DNA of 64,000 nt from Notamacropus eugenii (Eukaryota; Chordata; Mammalia; Diprotodontia; Macropodidae). The stretch spans positions 66,727,427 to 66,791,426 of the forward strand of contig NC_092879.1 of assembly GCF_028372415.1 (NCBI RefSeq), written 5' to 3'. The position numbers were made by a program, and so were the translations under genes. Below the pieces are notes generated by a model. That model saw nothing but the letters and a program-made list of their open reading frames with translations, ran no database searches and was not told the DNA's origin. This document shows, in pieces, positions 55,985-64,000 of the stretch (positions are counted from its first letter, which is position 1; the number at the start of each line of letters is the position of its first letter).

Positions 55985-56170
55985 CTGTACAACACTGTAC
56001 AACCAGAGAGAATGCCTAGAGCTGAGAGATGAAGTATCTTTTTCTTGGAATAGCCAGGTCACTGGACTGAATAGTATGTGTTGAGGAGTAAGGTATAAGA
56101 ACACCAGAAAGGTAGAATAGGATGGGGCAAGATTATGACGGGCTTTGAATGTTGGAGAATTTTGATAGCT
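55985..56170 (-). mobile_element. L2 LINE fragment, minus strand
   Basis: gaatgcctagagctgagaga, ctggactgaatagtatgtgt, gaggagtaaggtataagaac, accagaaaggtagaatagga, gacgggctttgaatgttgg. Confidence 0.8.
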
Positions 56171-56254
56171 AACTTTATATAACTTTATAAATATTCTCTT
56201 ATCTTTACTGATAATGGCTTTCCAATTCTGAAATTCTGTGTATCTGTCTCCTAT

Positions 56255-56362
56255 CCTATTTCTTTGAGCCTCCATTTCTTCACTAATAAAACAAGAGACT
56301 TTGACTAGTTGATTTTCAAGATTGCTGGAAGTTCTTAGCTCTAAACTTCCTAAGATTATTTA
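56255..56362 (+). repeat. MIR-like SINE, 3' part
   Basis: ttgagcctccatttcttcac, taataaaacaagagactttg and ggaagttcttagctctaaac. Confidence 0.6.
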
Positions 56363-56364
56363 TC

Positions 56365-57805
56365 TTCTGTCTGTATAGGGCATGAAAGAAAAATTGGGGC
56401 CAGCAACTTCCCTGCTCTGCTCTTTTTTTTCTAGGAACAGCCACCTCTACTGCTTCCTGTGCCCATACAGATATCTAGTCTGGGTCTCATCCTCCATATT
56501 TCATCACTATGGCCTCCAGATGGTCAGCCATCTTTCATCTATGTCCAAGAAAACTAATCTCTGACCCTCAAGCTCCCCAAGTGTTTGTGTCTCTAAAATA
56601 TTGCCTCCTCATGCTTGAGAGAGGATATGAGAAAAAACTTAAACCAAGAAAATGTTATTTCCTAGGCTCCTCAGAAAGTAGTTTTAGAACTCCAGTGGTG
56701 GAGTTGGGGGAAAGGGGAGGGAGAAGTCATAAAGAGTTGCAACACTCAAGTGAATTCCATTTGTTATAGTGGGTAATGACCCTCCTTGTTTTTGCCCTAT
56801 GAAATTCATTCTTCCTTTCTAGAGAAGGTCATTGTATGGTGTGCTTTTCCCCAAGCTGACCATTGTAAGAAAGTGGTTTTGCTTGCTCTTTATTGTTAGT
56901 GGAATATGATTGGTCTCTTGGTGATTTAAATCATCCTTGGCAGGATGTGGAATTGTCCGAATTTAGTTGGCAGATGGTAAAGTTCAGAAGCAGGAAATCA
57001 AATAGAGTTTACAATGACCATGTTAGAGCATCCAGTTGGCTAGGCTGTGTTCACAGTGCATTATCAGGTTTGTTTTGTTTAAACAACAGTAGCAGTAGCA
57101 GCAATAGTTTTTTCAAAGTGTACTAAAGGATGTTTACTCTAAACTCCTTGCTTTTATTTTCCCTTAAGAGGAGCTTTGTATCAAGGAGTGGATGCATCTA
57201 GGGCCAACCCTTTGAAACACACCCTTGAGATAACATCACCAGTATCTACCTAAAAATATTGTCCAAGTTTAGGAAGTAGCCTTTGTTCCTTCTGGTCTGG
57301 TCTCATGTTTACCCCTAAACTTCAGAAATTTGTATTTTCATCAGTATAGGCTCTTCCTCTACCTAGACAGATTACTCCCCTTTCCATGACCTAGTAAATC
57401 ACCTTGGAGAACTGTAATGGATGAAAAATTCATCCTTCTGTTGCCCATTTTATGATGAGATTCTGTGAATTTAGCTAGGCTGGTCATCAGGTGAAAGGTT
57501 TGCAATCTCTCCCCAATGCCATACTCAAAGCCCTAGAGAATCCAGAGACAGTCCCATGCCATGATAAACCAAAGCACCAGAACTCAACCGGAAAGTTTGT
57601 TTCCATTCAGTTGTTAAATTCAAACCAGAGGTCCTAGGATTTATAGCCACAAGGGAAACAGAGAGAATCTCCTACTCCACCCCTTCATTTATGAATGAGG
57701 AAATTGTAAATTGTTTCCATAGGCATCTTGCTAATGAGAAAGAATATCTGATTGAGAGTGAAGGCCATAAGATAAATACCCTCTGGAATATGACTCTAGT
57801 TGAAC
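56365..57805. other. Unique non-coding stretch
   Basis: No repeat or exon was recognised over about 1.4 kb. Open frames at 56382-57126 have no domains. Confidence 0.4.
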
Positions 57806-57810
57806 TAGAC

Positions 57811-57937
57811 CAGGGGTTCTTAGTCTTTTTTTGCATCATAGATACCTTATGCAGTGTGGTGAAGATTATGTACCCCTAATCAGAAAACAATTATATTGAA
57901 ATCCACTCATCAAGTCCCCAGGTTAAAAATTTCGGGG
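57811..57937. mobile_element. Probable non-autonomous DNA transposon remnant
   Basis: Left end caggggttcttagtcttttt and right-side ccccaggttaaaaatttcgg are inverted with mismatches. The interior gcagtgtggtgaagattatg, tacccc and aattatattgaaatccac is typical of a common mammalian hAT-like MITE I recall but cannot name. Confidence 0.6.
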
Positions 57938-57939
57938 CG

Positions 57940-58770
57940 ATATAATTGCTAAGGTCTTTTTCCATTCACAATTGGATTTGTGATCCAAAATCTATGTAAA
58001 ATTAATATAAAAATTTCAGTAATAAATTTGAAGGATAAGTAGAACATGTTTTGATCATCAATCAGTGAAAACAAATTTACTCCTATTTTCTGAACCCCTA
58101 ACACATGCTAGTTGCCATGAAGTATCTTAGAGGTGGAAGAACACCAACCAGTGATGGGCAGCTCAAATTGAGCAGAGATGTATCTTACTGGTGAATGAGA
58201 AACTGTGAGGCAAGCCTGGGTGTATGTCAGGAACATCACAAAAGTGGACTCCCAGAGAGACAATGGCAGAGGATGTGAGCCCCAAAGGTGTTATGTATCT
58301 TACAGTATGGTAGCTGATAATCAAAGCTCATAGTAGATGAAGTTAGGATGTGATGATGAGGAAAAAATATTAGAGTATTGAAGACATCATCTGATGAAAC
58401 ATATTTTGCTTTGCTTTGTTTGTTTATGTGAACACGTGTCTTTATTTAAGTCTTAGTCTGCTGCCTCATCAGGACTGCAGGTGATTCTGGATTCTCAAAG
58501 GCTTTGCCTGTAGAGTACAGGCTCTGGAAGGTCTTCTTAATCTGTAAAGGCTTCAAGCGTAGACCCAGCAGAGAATTATATGGTCATCCTTTGAGTACCT
58601 GCCCAGCTAAGTTCAGAGAGACTCATTACCAGGAAGTTGGATCTGCAGTTCACACTATCTCCTGAACCTCATCTCCATAGGGATTGGAAGGGGAGAATCT
58701 GTGTCAGTGGAAAGCAGATTCACAACCAGAAGGGAAACTTAGATGTACTTTTACTCTTCCTTCATTGAAT
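57940..58770. other. Unique non-coding stretch
   Basis: Nothing was recognised. Confidence 0.4.
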
Positions 58771-58774
58771 TTAT

Positions 58775-58900
58775 CGGGAAGCAATCAGGAGTAAGTGACT
58801 TGCCCAGAGTCACACAATTGGTAAGTGTCTTGAAGTCAGATTTGAACTCAGGTCCTCCTGACTTTAGAGCCAGTGCTCTAAATTTTTAGGGGACTGAAAG
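58775..58900 (-). repeat. tRNA-derived SINE fragment, minus strand
   Basis: gtaagtgacttgcccagagt, cacacaattggtaagtgtct, gatttgaactcaggtcctcc, tgactttagagccagtgct. Confidence 0.85.
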
Positions 58901-59004
58901 TTCACTATGTATTTGGCATGGCAGCCAAGAAAGCAAAGTTGATCTTAGGTTGGATTCAGAGAGAGATATCATCCAGGAATAAGTAGTTGACATGCTTTAC
59001 TGTG

Positions 59005-59118
59005 AGGGCAGCTAGATGGTGCAGTGGATAGAGAGGGGCATGGAATCTGGAAGACCTGAGTTCAAATTCTGCCTCAGTTTCCTCATTTATCAAATAAGAG
59101 ACCTGGACAAGATGGTTT
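59005..59118 (+). repeat. tRNA-derived SINE with internal deletion
   Basis: gagggcagctagatggtgca, gacctgagttcaaattctgc, then directly ctcagtttcctcatttatc. The usual core between B box and cctcagtttcc is missing. Confidence 0.85.
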
Positions 59119-59154
59119 CTTAAATCCTTTCCAGTTCTTACCTAGGATCTTATC

Positions 59155-59250
59155 TGAGGATTTACCTAAGGTTACAGAGCTAGTAAGTATGTGAGGCAAG
59201 ATTGGCCTCTAGAGTTTCCTGATTCCAGAGTCATACTGTATGTAACAGTA
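59155..59250 (-). repeat. SINE fragment, minus strand
   Basis: aaggttacagagctagtaag, tatgtgaggcaagattggcc, gtttcctgattccagagtc. Confidence 0.6.
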
Positions 59251-59259
59251 GCTTATATT

Positions 59260-59402
59260 TATGTGAGTGCACAGATTATTATCCCCTTTTATAGATGAAG
59301 ATACTGAAGTTTCCAGAGAAGACAACTGCCCACAATCATATAGCTGCATCAGAGCCAGCACTTAAAGCCAGCTATTTCGACTTCAGAACAGTACTCTTTC
59401 AA
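59260..59402 (-). repeat. MIR-like SINE, minus strand
   Basis: attatccccttttatagatg, aagatactgaagtttccaga, cacaatcatatagctgcatc. Confidence 0.65.
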
Positions 59403-59744
59403 AGTTTGTATGAATATTGGGCTTTAAACACTATTATGTGTATAACAATGTCAAGGGATCCATTACAAGTCTGGGAACAAGATGAACAAAGACACAGAGG
59501 CAGGAAAACCCATAGGAACTGGCTTCACTGGAGTCCCTGTTGGAAAATTACTGGGGAAGCATGGAATAGGTAACCTGAAGGACAGACTAAGGGATTTACA
59601 TTTGATTCAATGGTTATTTTTAGTGCCTCCTGAGTGCTGCAGACACCTTTCCTGATCTCTGCCAATTAAGGTGGTAAAACTCAACCATTGGCAAGTTATA
59701 TTTTCATAACTCAGTATTACAAGCAAACGAGTCACGACATGGTA

Positions 59745-60002
59745 GGGTTTCTAGGTTGTTTAGTGAATAGAGAGCTGAACTTTTATTCAGGAAGGCCTGA
59801 GTTCACATACAGCCCCACATTATGGCCTGACTATGTGAACAAGGGCAAATCCAATGACATTTTCCAGCCTCACTTTCCTCATCTGTAAAATGGCTATAAG
59901 AAATCATGCTTGTTGCAGGGATCTACAGGTAAAGTACTTTGCGAACCTTAACGTGTTAATGCAAATGGAGATGCTTGAGTCTATTGGTTGATCCCCAAGG
60001 TC
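59745..60002 (+). repeat. tRNA-derived CORE-SINE
   Basis: ctaggttgtttagtgaatag, gcctgagttcacatacagcc, cctcactttcctcatctgta, ttgttgcagggatctacagg, agtactttgcgaaccttaac. Confidence 0.82.
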
Positions 60003-60029
60003 CCTTCGACTTCCACCGTTCAGTGAGTT

Positions 60030-60480
60030 TATGATTTCTTCCATATCTTTCTCCCCATTTTCAGTATCTTATGTCCATTGACACTCATTTAATGACGTGC
60101 TGAAGGTAGCTGCGTTTTCTTCATTCAAATTGCATCTCTTTGTTACAAAATAGATGGGAGTTAAATGGAGTTATCTCTCTCTTCCCTGGGCAGGTGACAC
60201 AGCTCTATTTACATTCCATTAAGCTTCATAAAGTCATGTCACATTGCCTAATGTGACAGACTGCGTAACCAATCAAACAGTGCGCATTGTCTGTCTGCTA
60301 GCTTACTGCATTTTTATTAAAGGATCACAAGAGACAAATGATTCTTTCAGTGTCAGGAAAATGTAGTCCCTACTACCGGAAGTTGAAGTGGAAACTTTGC
60401 TAACCTGCTATTCATGAATAACTAGAAAATATATATCTTCAGTGTGCTCCCCGTTTAGCAGAAGACAATTTCTGCAGTAT
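60030..60480. promoter_or_regulatory. Candidate conserved non-coding element (enhancer-like)
   Basis: This repeat-free block of about 450 bases is dense with exact consensus-type sites. These are TGACGTG (60093-60099), a perfect inverted repeat tgtcacatt-gcct-aatgtgaca (60237-60258), CCAATCA (60269-60275), ACCGGAAGT of ETS type (60375-60383) and the palindrome tattcatgaata (60409-60420). Sequence complexity and the lack of LINE/SINE decay distinguish it from neighbours. Conservation and activity are inference only. Confidence 0.35.
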
Positions 60481-60652
60481 GGAAAAAGAAAAAAAACATT
60501 CCTTGTCATCTGTCTTTTTATGTAGATTTTTTCCCCCTATTTGGATTCAAGGTTTCCAGTTACAGGTATGCACTGTGAAAAAGGGCTAAGAATATTCATT
60601 CACAAAATACTATGATATAATAAGAAATCTTATGAAAAACCTTCACAACTCC

Positions 60653-60692
60653 TCTGATGCCTCACTGTGGGATAGAAGTGACCCTGGTTTCT
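60653..60692 (+). repeat. Unidentified dispersed repeat, copy C
   Basis: ctgatgcctcactgtgggat, then agaagtgaccctggtttct. It is a shorter match to copies A and B. Confidence 0.45.
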
Positions 60693-60864
60693 CAATGGCT
60701 ATGGTTTGAATTTGATCCAAGAACTATTTCTGGGGCCCTATTAGTCGTGCAAACTTCCCACACATCATCCCTGCTCTTTGCCAGTTAATTCAATCTCAGC
60801 TATTGAGTAATTACTTCCCTAAGTTTATATTACAGCATAACAAGTTATGGCATTATTAGTTTTT

Positions 60865-61035
60865 CAGATAATGCAGTGGCTAGAACACCAGACTTGGAGT
60901 TAGAAAGACCAGAGATTGAATCCTGGCTCAAAAGTTTACTAGCTTTGTGACTATAGGCAAGTCATTTAACTGCCCTTAGTCTCAGTTTTCTCATCTCTAA
61001 AATAGGGACAATGATAGTGGATAAATTGGCCTTGA
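60865..61035 (+). repeat. MIR-like SINE
   Basis: gcagtggctagaacaccaga, cttggagttagaaagaccag, gactataggcaagtcattta, ctcatctctaaaataggga. Confidence 0.88.
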
Positions 61036-61044
61036 GTCTGCCTT

Positions 61045-61130
61045 ATTTCTTGTGTGACCTTGGACAAGACACTTCACTTCTGTAAAATGAGTAGGTTAGA
61101 CTAGACTCTTTAAAGTCCCTTTCTCTATAA
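61045..61130 (+). repeat. MIR-like SINE core fragment
   Basis: tgtgtgaccttggacaagac, actagactctttaaagtccc. It directly follows the copy at 60865 and lacks its head. Confidence 0.65.
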
Positions 61131-61195
61131 AGTATGTAGTATATAGTATATTATATACATATATAAGTATATAAAGTATATAGTATTCTCTAAGA
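61130..61195. repeat. (TA)-rich low-complexity tract
   Basis: Repeated agtatatagtat and tatatacatatata units. Confidence 0.9.
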
Positions 61196-61199
61196 ATAT

Positions 61200-61620
61200 A
61201 GTTTTAAGAACATACGTCTGTTGTCTGAGAACCACTGTAGTGAAGTGCAGGGTGACTCAAAACTAGGTTGTTTAGGGGTTAATGAATATTTTTAGTCATA
61301 ATAGTTCTTGAAGATCGTCTACTAAGACATAAAGGTGTTGCCATCTGGGTCACTGGAGGAGGGAAAATCAGACAACTAGGGCTTTGTCCAGGGTGCTGAA
61401 GTTTAGAAGGTATTTTAGTTCAGTCCAAAGATATTTAGCTCCCCTACATACAATATTGGCTACACAACAGCTAACGCACTCCCACTCTGACTGTCTCACT
61501 ACATTCTTCCTTGCTCTAGAAATAGAAAAATCCTATGTTCCTATGGATAGCTCTGAGAATTACTCATTACTGCAAGTATAATCTCATTGATTTGGATATT
61601 CATTCCAAAAATGCAGATTA
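61200..61620. other. Unique non-coding stretch
   Basis: Nothing was recognised. Confidence 0.4.
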
Positions 61621-61633
61621 TAACCCATCTATA

Positions 61634-61817
61634 GGGCAGCCAGTGGTGCAGAGGATAGAGCACTGGGCCTGGAGTCAGAAGATACATCTTCCTGAGTTCA
61701 AATCTGGCTTCAGACACTTCCTAGCTGTGTTACCCTGGCCAAGTCTCTTCACCCTGTTTGCCTCAGTTTCCTCATCTGTAAAATGAGCTGGAGTCAGACA
61801 TGACTGAAAATGACAAC
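61634..61817 (+). repeat. tRNA-derived marsupial SINE with perfect target duplications
   Basis: gggcagccagtggtgcagag, gagttcaaatctggcttcag (B box), tgttaccctggccaagtctc, gcctcagtttcctcatctgt, aaaatgagctggagtcagac, tail aaaatgacaac. It is bounded by aacccatctata at 61622-61633 and again at 61818-61829, identical over 12 bases. The central block between ctggag and tcagacatgac is deleted relative to the copy at 46168. Confidence 0.95.
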
Positions 61818-61924
61818 AACCCATCTATACCTACCCATTTCATTTGTGCATTTCATTTCCATGTCTTCCAATAAGTTTGCCGGGGAGACTCTGAAAAACA
61901 TGCTTGGCATCTTCTTTTTACAAC

Positions 61925-62182
61925 GTCATCATCACAGTGAGCATTTGTATAGTACCCACTATGTGCCGAGACACTATGCTAAGTGCTTTACCAATATTAT
62001 CTTATTTGATACTTGCAACAACTCTGGGAAGTAGGTGCTGTTTTTACCTCTATTTTACAGGTGAGGAAACTAAGGTAAGCAGAGGTTAAGTGACTTCACC
62101 CTACATCACACAGCTTGAACCCAGATCTTCTTAACTCCAGGCCCAATAATTTACCCAGTGCACCACCTAGCTATCCATTAAG
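61925..62182 (-). repeat. tRNA-derived CORE-SINE, minus strand
   Basis: acccactatgtgccgagac, actatgctaagtgctttacc, cttgcaacaactctgggaag, attttacaggtgaggaaact, agcttgaacccagatcttct, cagtgcaccacctagctat. Confidence 0.9.
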
Positions 62183-62294
62183 AAATCATATAGGATGACT
62201 ATTGGTTAGCCCTCACTCTAGCTACATGTGCTTTCAACACTTACAAAATCCCTACATCCTTAAAGTATTCAAGTTGTGTCTATTCTATTAAAAG

Positions 62295-63455
62295 TCTACA
62301 TGTTGATAAATTAGAAGAATGAGGAGGAAAATACCTTTCACAATAGACAGAGGAAGAGATCATGACCAAACAAGGGATAATGGAGGTCACAGAGGATAAA
62401 ATATATAATATTAATAACATACAATTGAAAAGATTTTGCACTAACAAAATCAATACAGCAAAAATTACAAGGGAAACAGTTAATTGGAAAAAAATTTTAG
62501 CAAGCTTCTCTGATAAAAGTATCATGAACAAGATACATAAGGAACTGATTGTAATTTATACATGTGAGAGCCATTCCCCAATAGATGTATAGTTAAATGA
62601 TGTGAAAAGGAAGTTTTAAAAGGAAGAAATCCAGGCTTTTAATACCCATATAAAATTTATCCACAATTAAATAAATTCTGAGGTTCCACATCAGACTCAT
62701 AAGTTTGTCAAAAATGACAAAAAAGAAAAATGATGGTTATTAGAAGGGCTGAGGGAAAACAAGCACATTAACACACTGCTATTGAGGGAAGTGTGACTTG
62801 ATTCAGATATTCTGGAAAGCAATTTGGAATTATTCCCCAAAGAGCTGATGCCTTTTGACCTAGCAATAAAGTTAATAGTCCTACAACTCCTACCCTCTCA
62901 CCCCTCAAGAGGAAAAGAAGGGGAAAATGACTTGTATGTATAAAAATTTTTTAGGATCTCTTTTTGTTGTAGCAAAGAACTAGAAACTAAGGGAATGTCC
63001 ATCAATTGGAGAATGGCCAAACTATGGTATATGAATATAATAGAGTACTTTTGTACCATAAAAAATGACTTCCAGGGACAGTTTCAGAGAAACCTGGGAA
63101 GATTTGCATTAGCTGATGCAGAGTAATATGAGTACCAAGAGAAATATTGATTCAGTAGGATCAATATTGTAAAGAAAAACAACTTAGAAAGACTTTGAAA
63201 CTCTGTGCAATGAAATGACCAACCACAATAGCGGAATACTGATGATAGAGCATGCTGTTCTCCTTCATGCAAAGTGGTGATGGACTCAAGATGCAGAGTA
63301 AAACATCTATTTTTCAACACAGTGAATGTGGGAATTTGTTTTGCCTGACTGTGCATTTTTATTATAAATAGTTCCTTTTTCCACTGGGTGAGTGAGAAAG
63401 TGAGGGAAGTTAGAGATAGGATAGAAAAAATATAAAAAAGGAAAAGAAAAGAAGG
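62295..63455 (+). mobile_element. 5'-truncated L1 LINE (ORF2 C-terminal part and 3' UTR)
   Basis: The frame at 62362-62592 reads IQLKRFCTNKINTAKITRET, VNWKKILASFSDKSIMNKIH, then SHSPIDV, matching L1 ORF2. DNA continues with ctggaaagcaatttggaatt, tccatcaattggagaatggc, gctgatgcagagtaatatga and an A-rich end near 63425-63455. Several stops and frameshifts follow, so it is inactive. It is the longest continuous L1 piece in the window. Confidence 0.88.
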
Positions 63456-63459
63456 ACAT

Positions 63460-63755
63460 TGGAGAATTTTTGGAAATACACAGAAAACAGAAGGAAGGCC
63501 AGAAAGAAGAACAGACAAGAGGCTAGTTTTGACAGTTACTTGTTGAAGTTATTATATTTTCTCTAAAATTTCATTTCAATATAATAATGTAATTGTACTT
63601 TATATTTTAAAAGAAAAACTATATGCAATAGAGATTTGCTCTTTCCTATACAATTATTTTTCTGTTGTCTCTCCATGGAAATGGTCATTTATTTGATATT
63701 TGTAAAGTTCAGGATTTGTTTTTAAGGAAAAAGAGTGTATATTTGAAGCAAATGA
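63460..63755. other. AT-rich non-coding stretch
   Basis: Possibly continuing L1 3' flank. Nothing else was recognised. Confidence 0.4.
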
Positions 63756-63759
63756 AAGC

Positions 63760-64000
63760 CAGTGTGGTATAAGACAGAAACTAAAGAGTCGGCCTTGAGG
63801 CCTGATGGACCTGGATTCACGGCTTTCCTTGTACGCCATGTGACTGAGGGCAAGTCATTTAATCTGTCAGTGCTCTAGGCAACTCTCGGGCTTCAGTGCT
63901 ACAGAGAAGGTTCCAACCTGAGTTGATAGAGGGCCAATCCCCGTCACTATGCTAAACAAAGCGTATGCCCATTGGTTGAGGTTTGACAAGACGGATAATA
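63760..64000 (+). repeat. tRNA-derived SINE, running off the window end
   Basis: gccagtgtggtataagacag, tgatggacctggattcacgg, gactgagggcaagtcattta, cagtgctctaggcaactctc, cagagaaggttccaacctga, gttgatagag. The 3' body matches the type at 45012-45265. Confidence 0.78.

Noticed and set aside
63084..63518. 144-codon minus-strand frame
   Set aside because: It lies antisense to the 3' end of the L1 at 62295-63455.
1..64000. CRISPR array, operon, phage or bacterial island
   Set aside because: No spaced direct repeats of CRISPR type, no dense coding and no ribosome-binding sites. The repeat content is mammalian.
1..64000. Endogenous retrovirus or LTR element
   Set aside because: I saw no paired long terminal repeats, tRNA primer-binding site with polypurine tract, or retroviral gag/pol/env-like frames. 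A very old solo LTR could still be missed by eye.

Overview
The window reads as intronic or intergenic DNA of a marsupial (metatherian) mammal. I found no protein-coding exon, RNA gene or gene promoter that I can support. The evidence for a marsupial is the repeat content. It has many tRNA-headed SINEs of the marsupial type (head like ggcagctaggtggtgcagtgg, B box like gagttcaaatc, body with gtgaagtgacttgcccaggg), old CORE-SINE/MIR copies, and decayed L1, L2 and CR1/L3 LINE fragments of the kind abundant in opossum, devil and wallaby genomes. There is also a palindromic hAT-type MITE. The species cannot be fixed by eye. Family names are given from memory of the consensus sequences, not from a database search.

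Layout. 1-3.6 kb is mostly unique sequence with a CTTC array, a SINE tail and a CR1 end. 3.6-6.7 kb is an interleaved L1/CR1 mosaic followed by L1, L2, SINE and minisatellite pieces. 6.7-9.2 kb is low-repeat sequence. 9.2-11.9 kb has a CR1 end, a second large CTTC/CT array and several MIR/SINE copies. 11.9-20.5 kb is largely unique, with a CR1 copy (15.7-16.4 kb) and CTCF-like motifs. 20.5-25.1 kb has the palindromic MITE, TG-rich DNA and many SINEs. 25.1-29.2 kb is L1- and CR1-rich, with a SINE splitting an L1. 29.2-35.8 kb mixes L1, L2, CR1 and SINE remnants with unique stretches. 35.8-39.5 kb is the most coding-like part, but it consists of L2 LINE reverse-transcriptase remnants (plus strand, then minus strand) with an L1 nested inside the minus-strand L2. 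40.4-47.2 kb holds a composite SINE, a unique AT-rich block, and L2 and L1 copies split by SINEs. 47.2-60 kb alternates unique DNA with SINEs, L2 and CR1 pieces. 60.03-60.48 kb is the best candidate conserved non-coding element by appearance. 60.9-64 kb ends in MIR/SINE copies and a 5'-truncated L1.

There is no operon or pathway. The longer open frames fall into three groups: LINE reverse-transcriptase remnants (around 3.85, 36.9, 37.4, 55.4 and 62.4 kb), low-complexity translations of CTTC/CT arrays (0.7-1.1 and 9.4-9.8 kb), and chance frames. The points most worth a second look are the candidate regulatory block at 60 kb with its perfect inverted repeat, an unidentified dispersed repeat present three times in the same orientation, the palindromic MITE, and several nested insertions that give relative ages.
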